From Coleofasciculus sp040219735 (GTDB taxonomy: Bacteria > Cyanobacteriota > Cyanobacteriia > Cyanobacteriales > Coleofasciculaceae): DNA of 64,000 nt. Position numbers and translations under genes: made by a program. Every line of letters begins with the position of its first letter. Position 1 is the stretch's first letter. The DNA lies in NCBI GenBank assembly GCA_040219735.1, contig JAVJRX010000144.1. The stretch is one strand, 5' to 3'. Under the pieces are notes generated by a model that made no database searches, was not told the DNA's origin, and was given only the letters and a program-made list of their open reading frames with translations. Positions 34,156 through 41,604 of this stretch are shown one piece after another.

Positions 34156-35187
34156 TCAGTATTCCTGGGATTGAGTTTGCTGTTTGCGTCTAAGCCTTGT
34201 CAGAACGCCTACAGTTGCCACTCCCAGCAATCCGAGTACCCCCGATGGTTCTGGCACACTCTCGGGTTCCGGCTCATCCGGGGGAAATAAAGGTCCAGGA
34301 TCTTCTGAGGGAAATTGGGGTTCATTAGGCGGCTCTTGAGTGGGTTGAGGTTTTATTTGTGGCGGTTTTGTCCCAAGAGACTTGCCTTTTATGAAAACAG
34401 CCGAGTCTAATATGCCATCACCCCAATCGGCTGCATTAATCTTGATCGTATTTCTGCTATTTTTTATGAGCTGACCCTCAAAGGTCAAATTTTTGGTAAA
34501 CCCATCCAGCTTCGTATTGATACTAGACTCTACAGGATTATAAATAAAGTCAGGATGATACGAGATCTCGTCGTTGGGGTTAGGAACTAAGTTGTTTATT
34601 GTGACAGCTTTACCATCGCTTAACAGAGCCAAGGACTCCCCATTCAGCAACATTTTAAACGAGTCGTTGAATTGTGTCCCGCCAAACTCGACAAATTCTT
34701 CCGAGCCAAACACGTATTTAAAGAATACCTTATCTACTGTGCTATCAGCATCAAAGCTCAATTCTAGTGTAATGGAGTCTCCTTCATATCCAGCAAAATT
34801 ATTTGTCTCACTCAACGGTCCTTGCGGATCAAAATCTGTGCTTAAGTCCGCCTGAGGATCTTCCAAGTTAGGAACTCTGCCTCCATCTTTCGTATTGAGT
34901 CCGGGTAGCTTGTCAACTCTACCCGTACTCAATACGATGCCCTCACCTAGACCAAAGGGATCGTCGCTGAAAAGACCAAAGGCTTGATCATTCACTCTTC
35001 CCAGATCATCGTAAACTGTTAAACCAAAGTTACTCAGTCCAGCCGTATCCCCTAGCAAAGCATTAAGTAAATCTTGGGCGTTGCTATTGGGTATGATTGT
35101 AAATGCCATTGCTGGCAGTCCCCACAAGCTCAGAAGAGCGGTTGTTGCAATAGTGATCGTTGTTGTCTTGATTGGTAGAAGCCCCAT
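34156..35187 (-). CDS. Secreted choice-of-anchor L protein with PEP-CTERM sorting signal
   Basis: 343 residues from MGLLPIKTTT (35187), chosen because AAGGAGGG lies seven bases upstream. A signal peptide (about 1-28, ending AMA) is followed by a choice-of-anchor L-type beta domain (LGEGIVLSTGRVDKLPG; YVFGSEEFVEFGG). A Pro/Glu-rich stretch (~270-305) leads to the PEP-CTERM end: VPEPSGVLGLLGVATVGVL, then RLRRKQQ. Such proteins are handled by an exosortase and exported to the cell surface or exopolysaccharide. No exosortase gene is in the window; the PEP-CTERM-associated membrane protein at 41605 is a possible functional neighbour. Confidence 0.9.
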   Translation of the reverse strand: MGLLPIKTTTITIATTALLSLWGLPAMAFTIIPNSNAQDLLNALLGDTAGLSNFGLTVYDDLGRVNDQAFGLFSDDPFGLGEGIVLSTGRVDKLPGLNTKDGGRVPNLEDPQADLSTDFDPQGPLSETNNFAGYEGDSITLELSFDADSTVDKVFFKYVFGSEEFVEFGGTQFNDSFKMLLNGESLALLSDGKAVTINNLVPNPNDEISYHPDFIYNPVESSINTKLDGFTKNLTFEGQLIKNSRNTIKINAADWGDGILDSAVFIKGKSLGTKPPQIKPQPTQEPPNEPQFPSEDPGPLFPPDEPEPESVPEPSGVLGLLGVATVGVLTRLRRKQQTQSQEY

Positions 35188-35373
35188 TGTTTTTCCCTCC
35201 TTAAAGGAAAATAGTCGCATAGTGTTCTCACGGATTTCAAGCTCTTCGGCTTGTCTTCACAGAAATAACACATTAATGTAAACTTTTGTTAAAGATAGGG
35301 TTTAAAATAATTTTCTTGTATTCTCTATTTTACTCTGTAATACAAGTAATTGATTGATTCCCGTTCCCTTCTG

Positions 35374-35931
35374 ATGCAAAAAGCCGTTATCATTTGTCCC
35401 GGTATTCACAATCCACAGTTGACACAAGAGTTTTTAGCGGGGTTGCAACGCTATGACTCTGGAAATGCATGGCGTGTTCAGCAATTATTAATATTTAAGA
35501 GCCAAGAGTATCCGGCTTATTCAGCTATTCATATTTTGAACTATTTGCAGCGTCATATTAGCCCAGGGAACACCTCCCTTACTTTTATCAGTTTTAGTGC
35601 CGGAGTGGTGGGGGCGATTGGTGCAGCATGGGGGTGGCAGATGCTCGGGGGAACCGTGAAAGCTTTGGTGGCGTTGGATGGGTGGGGTGTGCCACTCTAT
35701 GGAACCTTTCCCATTTATCGGCTGAGTCACGATTATTTTACCCACTGGAGTTCCGCCTTATTGGGGAGTGGCGGGAGTCGTTTCTATGCTGACCCCGCCG
35801 TAGAGCATCTAAAGTTATGGGAAAAGCCGGATAATTGTCCAGGGTGGAGGGTGCAGCGAGTTAGAAATGGGGGAGAATGGCGACGTTATATGACGGCGGC
35901 TGAGTTTGTGGTGCAACTCGTGCAGGATTAG
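35374..35931 (+). CDS. Alpha/beta-hydrolase-like hypothetical protein
   Basis: 185 residues from the ATG at 35374 (MQKAVIICPGIHNPQLT). The early strand plus ICPGIHNP resembles an oxyanion loop. FISFSAGVVGAIGAAWG (~73-89) matches a nucleophile elbow with Ser in FSAG (G-x-S-x-G is degenerate, here S-F-S-A-G). A clear catalytic Asp/His pair is not assignable (ALDGWG and LSHDYF are candidates). Cyanobacterial homologues are unnamed. No ribosome site seen. A stand-alone gene. Confidence 0.7.
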   Translation: MQKAVIICPGIHNPQLTQEFLAGLQRYDSGNAWRVQQLLIFKSQEYPAYSAIHILNYLQRHISPGNTSLTFISFSAGVVGAIGAAWGWQMLGGTVKALVALDGWGVPLYGTFPIYRLSHDYFTHWSSALLGSGGSRFYADPAVEHLKLWEKPDNCPGWRVQRVRNGGEWRRYMTAAEFVVQLVQD

Positions 35932-36042
35932 CCGTTTTCGTATTGATAATCGGTACAATTATAGCCAATCAACGCCAGAGCCGATTGGTAATGGAATGGC
36001 TGACGCTGCCTTAAACGTCTCCAATAAGAATGAAGTAATTTT

Positions 36043-37245
36043 CTATTGTAACTCATTCACCGGAAACGATCCAGGTTTAACGAGAATCATTTTCGTTTTC
36101 CCCTGACGATTCACTTCAATATCGAGATTCGCCCCCACCTCACTCGCTTCTACTTCCTCTTGTACATCCGAAGCCGTTTTAATCGGTTTTCCACCAACTT
36201 TTTGAATAATATCGCCCGGTTCAAGACCCGCTTGTTGAGCTGGGGAATTGGGAACGACGCGGACGATTAAGACGCCTTGATCTTGAGTCACCTTTAAACC
36301 AGCATCTTGATCCTGATTAATTTCTTTGCGTAACTCGGGGGTTAATGTTACCATCTGAATTCCCAGATAAGGATGGTCAACCCGACCTTTTTCAAAAAGC
36401 TGTTCAGCAATGCGTTGAGCGGTTTCAATGGGAATGGCAAAGCCCAATCCTTGAGCATTGGCGCGAATGGCAGTATTAATGCCAATAACTTCACCACTGG
36501 CATTTAATAGCGGTCCTCCAGAATTCCCTGGATTAATTGCGGCATCAGTTTGGATAAAGCTTACTCGTTTTTCGGGAACACCAACCTGAGAACTCGATCG
36601 CCCCAAAGCGCTAATAATGCCTACGGTTACGGTATTATCTAAACCCAGAGGATTACCGATCGCAATTGCCCACTCGCCAGGAATCAACTGTTCGGCTTTA
36701 CCCAAGCGGACGGTTGGCAAATTCTCTGCCTCAATTTTAATAATCGCCACATCGGTTACCGGGTCTGCACCCAACACCCGACCCTCTAACGTCCGCCCAT
36801 CCTTAAGCGTAACCTTGACGATATCCGCCCCGTCGATAACATGAGCATTGGTAATAATTCGCCCATCCGACTCCAGAATAAAACCCGATCCCGTTCCCCG
36901 TTCTACGCGAGGTTCAGGAACAGGCATCTCATTGCCAAAAAAGCGGCGGAAGAAGGGATTTCTAAAGGCTTCGGGAACGTCTTGGCTGACCTGACGCGCC
37001 GCATCAATTCTCACCACCGCAGGTCCTACTTGCTCGACGGCTTGGGCAATAAAATTGAGATTGGCAGGAGCCGAACGATTGGTGCGTCGAGTTGGGGATA
37101 AGGGTTCCAATACCGCAGGCATCGCTTCTGGAGGATTGAGTCCTTGAGGCTGAGCCATAAGGTAGCGACTGCCCAAAACCCCTGCTCCACCGCCTAAGCC
37201 TAGCAAGGTCAGATAAACGGTTAGCTGCTTTAAAGATAAACTCAT
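36043..37245 (-). CDS. HtrA/Deg-family serine protease with PDZ domain
   Basis: 400 residues. One N-terminal membrane anchor or signal (LTVYLTLLGLGGGAGVLGS). The trypsin-like domain carries His (TNAHVID), Asp (TDVAIIK) and Ser (NPGNSGGPLL). A PDZ domain follows (~290-390; GLEPGDIIQKVGGKPI). It corresponds to the cyanobacterial HhoA/HhoB/HtrA group, periplasmic or thylakoid-lumen proteases in envelope and stress quality control. It lies 137 bases after a CBS-type histidine kinase on the same strand. Confidence 0.93.
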   Translation of the reverse strand: MSLSLKQLTVYLTLLGLGGGAGVLGSRYLMAQPQGLNPPEAMPAVLEPLSPTRRTNRSAPANLNFIAQAVEQVGPAVVRIDAARQVSQDVPEAFRNPFFRRFFGNEMPVPEPRVERGTGSGFILESDGRIITNAHVIDGADIVKVTLKDGRTLEGRVLGADPVTDVAIIKIEAENLPTVRLGKAEQLIPGEWAIAIGNPLGLDNTVTVGIISALGRSSSQVGVPEKRVSFIQTDAAINPGNSGGPLLNASGEVIGINTAIRANAQGLGFAIPIETAQRIAEQLFEKGRVDHPYLGIQMVTLTPELRKEINQDQDAGLKVTQDQGVLIVRVVPNSPAQQAGLEPGDIIQKVGGKPIKTASDVQEEVEASEVGANLDIEVNRQGKTKMILVKPGSFPVNELQ

Positions 37246-37382
37246 GGTCTTGAAAACTATGGGATAGTTTTTGCCGGGGTTGACAAGCGCGATCGCAACT
37301 CGCCAATTGCGCTCTTGTTGCTGCCTTTAATTGTACAACCTTCCTTTTAAGAGTGCCTCTGCTTCCCCTGCTTCCTAATCTT

Positions 37383-39641
37383 CTACTCTGGAGAGAGCAT
37401 CGATGAATGATGATGCTGTCGCAGCGGAATTTCAATCACAAACTCACTGCCTTGCCCCGGTTCAGAATTACACTGAAGATATCCCCCATGTTTTTCCACG
37501 ACAATCTGATAGCTAATCGATAACCCCAAACCCGTGCCTTTTCCTACAGGTTTAGTGGTGAAAAACGGATCGAATAGACGTTGACGCACAATCTCAGTCA
37601 TCCCAGCTCCATTATCCGCAATCCGAACCACCACCCATTTATTCACCAACAATGATTTTGCCTGGGATTTAGGACGCTTCACGTCTTTAATGGCGGTCTG
37701 AATCACAATCGTGGGATAAGGACTAGAGGATTGTCCATCAGACAACTGGGCTTGAGCATTTAAGCGTCTCAACTCTTCGAGGGCATCAATGGCATTACTC
37801 AGCAGATTCATAAAGACTTGGTTGAGTTGCCCCGGATAACATTCCACCAAGGGTAAATCCCCGTATTCCTTCACCAATTGCACTTCAACCAGACCGGGCG
37901 TCGCTTTGAGCTGATTTTGTAGAATCAACAACGTATTATCCAGTCCCTCGTGCAAATCCACCGATTTCATCTCGGCTTGATCCAAGCGGGAGAAATTCCG
38001 CAACGACAGCACCAAGTTGCGAATGCGATCGGCACCTAGTTTCATGGAGTTTATTAGTTTAGGCAGGTCAGTTTTGACAAACTCCAAGTCAATGTCTTGG
38101 GTGGTTTCTTGAATTTCGGGTACAGGCTGGGGATAGTGCTGCTCATAGAGTTCCAGCAGCCCCATCACATCCTGAACGTACTGAGAAGCGTAAGCGATAT
38201 TGCCGTAAATAAAATTAATCGGATTATTAATTTCGTGAGCCACACCAGCAACCAGTTGTCCCAAAGACGACATTTTTTCAGTCTGAATCAACTGACTTTG
38301 ATAAGAATGCAGTTGCTGGATCATCCGCTTGAGTTCGCGGGTTTGTTTTTTTAATTGAGCTTCACTTTGCCGCAGAGCTGTTTCTACCCGCTGGCGTTCG
38401 AGAATATCCTGCTGAAGCTGGACATTAGCTTGAGTGAGCTGTGCTGTGCGCTGTTCAACTTGAATTTTCAATTGATCATGGGACTTTTGCAGGGCTAAGT
38501 CCGCTCGCTGGCGCTCCCCAATTTCATGGCGCAGTCGTTCATTCGTCTGGGCTAATTCAGAGGTTCTTTCCTCCACCGCCTGTTGCAGTAGTTCGATTAC
38601 TCCATACATTTCCACCGGGTTAAGTACTTGCAGCAGGCTGGTTTGGGAAACGATTCCCACTAATTCTCCCTGATTTGAGCGCACCACCAACCGTCGCACC
38701 CGATGCTGCTGCATTTTTTCGTGGGCTAGCCACAAGGAATCCGAGGGACACAGACAAAATAGCGGCGTACTCATCACCTCTTGAGCCTTCAGGCGCGATA
38801 AATCCAGTTCTAGTGCCTGAAACTGGACAATATCGCGTTCAGTGACAATTCCCACAGGAATTAGGGACTGAGAATGAAGCATTGGGCATGGACAAACTTG
38901 AGTCAAAGGAACAGAACGTCCGGTTTGGCTGAGGGCGGCTTGTTCCTGATACTGAATTTCTGGAACTCTGAGTTGAGTAATCACCACGCAACTAACCTGA
39001 TGCTCTGTCATTAGCTGTGCTAACTGTAGCACCGATGTGGTCACGGGTACATGAATCACCGCTGTGGTCATGACATCTTGTACACAGCGTAATCGCGTCA
39101 GTAGATTCACCGGTTGCAGCGCTTTGCGAATACTCTCATGAGTCACAATTCCCATAGGTTGCCCTTGCTCATTGACAATCGGCAGGTGACGAATCCGATG
39201 CTGGCGTAAGAGTCCCAATGCGGTAAAGATATCGTGAGACGGTGACGGTTGCAGCGTAATCGCGGGTTGAGTCATGGTTTGGGCAATATTGACTCGGCTT
39301 AAGGGAAGACCCGCAGCCGCTAACTTAACGATATCGCGCTCGGTGAATATTCCCACCAGTCGCCCTCCCTCCATCACCAATACACAACCCGCCGCCGTAT
39401 CAGCGATACCAAAAGCTGTATCTTCTTCCTGAGATAAACATGAAATTTTTGGGAGATTTCCTAGGCTTTGATTAATGTCAGTCGCTAACGCCTGGGTGGG
39501 TAACCGGCAACTGCGAAATCGACTCATGAGCGCCAAGACATCCCCCAGAGGGGTATCTGGTGCGACGGTCAAAAAATGAGCATCAATTGCTGGTTCTAGC
39601 GCTAAGGAATGAAAAGGCAGACCACTCGGCTGCATGAGCAA
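37383..39641 (-). CDS. Histidine kinase with N-terminal CBS domains
   Basis: 752 residues, no membrane segment. Four CBS-type repeats fill ~15-345 (GIFTERDIVKLAAAGLPLS; MGIVTHESIRKALQPVN; VGIVTERDIVQFQALELDL; VGIVSQTSLLQVLNPVE). A coiled coil (~350-450) leads to the dimerisation helix with phospho-acceptor His469 (GVAHEINNPINF). The ATPase domain has the N box (NQVFMNLLSNAIDAL), G1 (VRIADNGAGM) and G2 (GKGTGLGLSISY). CBS pairs usually sense adenine nucleotides, so it may read cell energy state. No response regulator is adjacent. Confidence 0.93.
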   Translation of the reverse strand: MLMQPSGLPFHSLALEPAIDAHFLTVAPDTPLGDVLALMSRFRSCRLPTQALATDINQSLGNLPKISCLSQEEDTAFGIADTAAGCVLVMEGGRLVGIFTERDIVKLAAAGLPLSRVNIAQTMTQPAITLQPSPSHDIFTALGLLRQHRIRHLPIVNEQGQPMGIVTHESIRKALQPVNLLTRLRCVQDVMTTAVIHVPVTTSVLQLAQLMTEHQVSCVVITQLRVPEIQYQEQAALSQTGRSVPLTQVCPCPMLHSQSLIPVGIVTERDIVQFQALELDLSRLKAQEVMSTPLFCLCPSDSLWLAHEKMQQHRVRRLVVRSNQGELVGIVSQTSLLQVLNPVEMYGVIELLQQAVEERTSELAQTNERLRHEIGERQRADLALQKSHDQLKIQVEQRTAQLTQANVQLQQDILERQRVETALRQSEAQLKKQTRELKRMIQQLHSYQSQLIQTEKMSSLGQLVAGVAHEINNPINFIYGNIAYASQYVQDVMGLLELYEQHYPQPVPEIQETTQDIDLEFVKTDLPKLINSMKLGADRIRNLVLSLRNFSRLDQAEMKSVDLHEGLDNTLLILQNQLKATPGLVEVQLVKEYGDLPLVECYPGQLNQVFMNLLSNAIDALEELRRLNAQAQLSDGQSSSPYPTIVIQTAIKDVKRPKSQAKSLLVNKWVVVRIADNGAGMTEIVRQRLFDPFFTTKPVGKGTGLGLSISYQIVVEKHGGYLQCNSEPGQGSEFVIEIPLRQHHHSSMLSPE

Positions 39642-39717
39642 TGTCTCTGGGGTGATGATTGGCGTAGTTGGATAGAGTTACGGCGATGGGAAGTGAACAC
39701 TAACGATTAGACAGAGC

Positions 39718-39746
39718 TTGACAATTTGGCTTGGTTATGGTATATG
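39718..39746 (+). promoter_or_regulatory. Sigma-70-type promoter for a possible small RNA
   Basis: A consensus TTGACA at 39718-39723, exactly 17 bases, then TATATG at 39741-39746. It points rightward into a space with no annotated plus-strand gene. Confidence 0.5.
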
Positions 39747-39752
39747 CTGTTT

Positions 39753-39907
39753 TATAGCTATGGCAGCTATTCGCCTGCCAAGGAGGAGCTTACATTGGGA
39801 ACTATAGAAATATGAGAGTTGCACCCTAGAAATCTGTAGAACTTCAATCACTCGGTTTTACAGGCAATTTTACGCTGTGGCTTGACCTGTTGCTGCCTAT
39901 TTTTTTT
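39753..39907 (+). ncRNA. Candidate small RNA between histidine kinase and speE
   Basis: Sequence downstream of the promoter at 39718 contains a small hairpin (GGCAG..CTGCC, 39763-39780), an AGGAGG at 39781, and short pairing segments (AGGCA/TGCCT) just before a run of eight T at 39900-39907, which could end the transcript. Frames after the AGGAGG are only 6-11 codons, so an RNA is more likely than a protein. There is no family match. The 346-base space 39642-39987 holds nothing else except a hairpin near speE. Confidence 0.3.
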
Positions 39908-39944
39908 AAGGTTGTAATAAATCATTACATTCACACTAACCTCT

Positions 39945-39964
39945 CCCTGGTATAAATACCAGGG
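39945..39964. terminator. Palindrome at the 3' end of speE
   Basis: CCCTGGTA TAAA TACCAGGG, a perfect 8-bp stem, then ATTTTC on the plus strand. It lies 23 bases beyond the speE stop. The minus strand lacks a T tract, so termination of speE is uncertain. Confidence 0.4.
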
Positions 39965-39987
39965 ATTTTCAACAGATACTGGATCAA

Positions 39988-40944
39988 TCAAGATTGAGAC
40001 GATTTACCCAATGTTCCCTTGCCAAAGAATTTCGGTGGTTCATTTAAGGTGTATACCTGAGTGGCAGAAGCGATCGCCTGACGGATATAGGCAGGGGTTT
40101 GTAACACTCCTAATAACCCTACGCCGTCGATTAGGCGCAAGCCCCCGGTTGTGTTTTCTTGCAGGCGTTGGTCAACAGTGGCAGGTAGGGGTTGAGTATC
40201 AATGGCTTGGAGAGAGGCGATCACAAATCCCCACGGCTCACCGTAGGTGGGGGTGTAGCAACAATAGGAATGTACATTGGGAAAAACGGTGTTTAGGGTG
40301 TGAACTAGGCGACCATGGGCTTTGACGGAGACAGGTCCAACGGGTCCGGCTTGTAGGACTAAAAACCCATCAGGTGTTAAAACTCGCTGGACTTTCTCAA
40401 AAAACTCTTTGGTAAAAAGTTTATAGGATGGTCCTTCTTCAATCGGATCAGACAGATCGGATATGATAATATCCCACTGTTGCTCCAGGTTGTCTAACAC
40501 CTCTAGAGCATCACCAATCACCAATTGAGTCCGAGGATCATCAAAGGCATTTTGGTGCATTTCCGGCAGGTGTTGTCGGCAAGCATCCACAACCTCACCA
40601 TCAATATCCACCATCATCACCCGCTCAACTGTTTTCCAGCGCAGGATTTCGCGCACCGTTGCTCCTTCACCCCCTCCCAAGACGAGAACATGGCGTGGAT
40701 TAGGGTGATTGATCATCACAGGCTGAACCAAGGCTTCATGGTAAATAAACTCATCGCCCGTACAGGACTGCCATTTGCCATCTAAAACTAAGCCTTTGCC
40801 ATAAGCTCCTGTTTCAACAATATACATCTCCTGATAGGCGGTTTTCTTGTAAGCCAAAACCTTGGTAATCCCATGAACATACATATCCCAAGGTGTGATA
40901 TACTCGCTTATCCACAAATCAGCACCAACATGACTGCCAGCCAT
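39988..40944 (-). CDS. speE: Spermidine synthase (polyamine aminopropyltransferase)
   Basis: 318 residues. Transfers aminopropyl from decarboxylated S-adenosylmethionine to a polyamine such as putrescine. Family features: QEMYIVETGAYGKGLVLDG, DEFIYHEALV, the nucleotide-binding VLVLGGGEGATVRE, VDIDGEVV, GDA, the catalytic DLSDPIEEGPSYKL, and FGPVGP-type QAGPVGP. AGGAAGGAGGGGG precedes the ATG closely, giving a clear start. Length (318) exceeds the E. coli enzyme because of a C-terminal extension, as in thermospermine/spermine synthase-like cyanobacterial members. Substrate specificity is not certain. Confidence 0.9.
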   Translation of the reverse strand: MAGSHVGADLWISEYITPWDMYVHGITKVLAYKKTAYQEMYIVETGAYGKGLVLDGKWQSCTGDEFIYHEALVQPVMINHPNPRHVLVLGGGEGATVREILRWKTVERVMMVDIDGEVVDACRQHLPEMHQNAFDDPRTQLVIGDALEVLDNLEQQWDIIISDLSDPIEEGPSYKLFTKEFFEKVQRVLTPDGFLVLQAGPVGPVSVKAHGRLVHTLNTVFPNVHSYCCYTPTYGEPWGFVIASLQAIDTQPLPATVDQRLQENTTGGLRLIDGVGLLGVLQTPAYIRQAIASATQVYTLNEPPKFFGKGTLGKSSQS

Positions 40945-41047
40945 ATAGCCCCCTCCTTCCTAGGTTATACCGATCGTCATTATTGCAGAAATAGCCAACA
41001 GACAACAGGTAACGGGAACATCCCAGTTTGACATCGTAGCCGATGAT

Positions 41048-41452
41048 CTAAGCTGAATCGAACAAGGTGAGAATTTGGTTAAATAGAGGTTCATGAGCGC
41101 GAGTTTGTAAAATGGCGCGAGCTAATTCAATAAACTTATGATCTCGTTGGTTGTTATACTCAATCAATTTACTGGCTGGATGAAACGTCAGATCATCAGC
41201 TTCTAATTCGTTAGTACTTCCCGTTTGTAAACCCGAAAACCTCGGTCTCCAGGATATGGATTTACCCCGCAAGGTAAATTGAAACCACTCAATTTGGTCG
41301 TGGCGAAGTTCAACCACTACGTCGAAATAAGGCTCGCCTCCTTGATACCAAACTTTGGTAATTCCCTCTTTCGCTGGGCTTAATATCCCTGGATCGATCT
41401 GTCTGAGGGAAGCCCCTAATCGTTTAATTTCATCTTGATCCATCTGCGTCAC
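41048..41452 (-). CDS. Cyanobacterial hypothetical protein
   Basis: 134 residues, soluble. Motif-like parts: GILSPAKEGITKVWYQGGEPYFDVVVELRHDQIEWFQFTLRGKSISW, then a helical end (HKFIELARAILQTRAHEPLFNQILTLFD), shown only as landmarks: WYQGGEPYFDV, EWFQFTLRGKSISW. I do not recognise a named family. Good coding character and an N terminus rich in charged residues. It precedes speE on the same strand by 103 bases (speE lies upstream), so the two could be co-transcribed. Confidence 0.72.
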   Translation of the reverse strand: MTQMDQDEIKRLGASLRQIDPGILSPAKEGITKVWYQGGEPYFDVVVELRHDQIEWFQFTLRGKSISWRPRFSGLQTGSTNELEADDLTFHPASKLIEYNNQRDHKFIELARAILQTRAHEPLFNQILTLFDSA

Positions 41453-41604
41453 GAATTTGGGTCTCAGCTCCCTGGTATATCCCCATAAAGGTAAGCTGAT
41501 CGCTAAAACTATATACTGGATACGCCCATATCGCCAATGACTCCGGATTTCTAGGTGGAGAGAGGAAATTTGCCGCCACCTATCAAGTGATTGATGTTGA
41601 ACCT

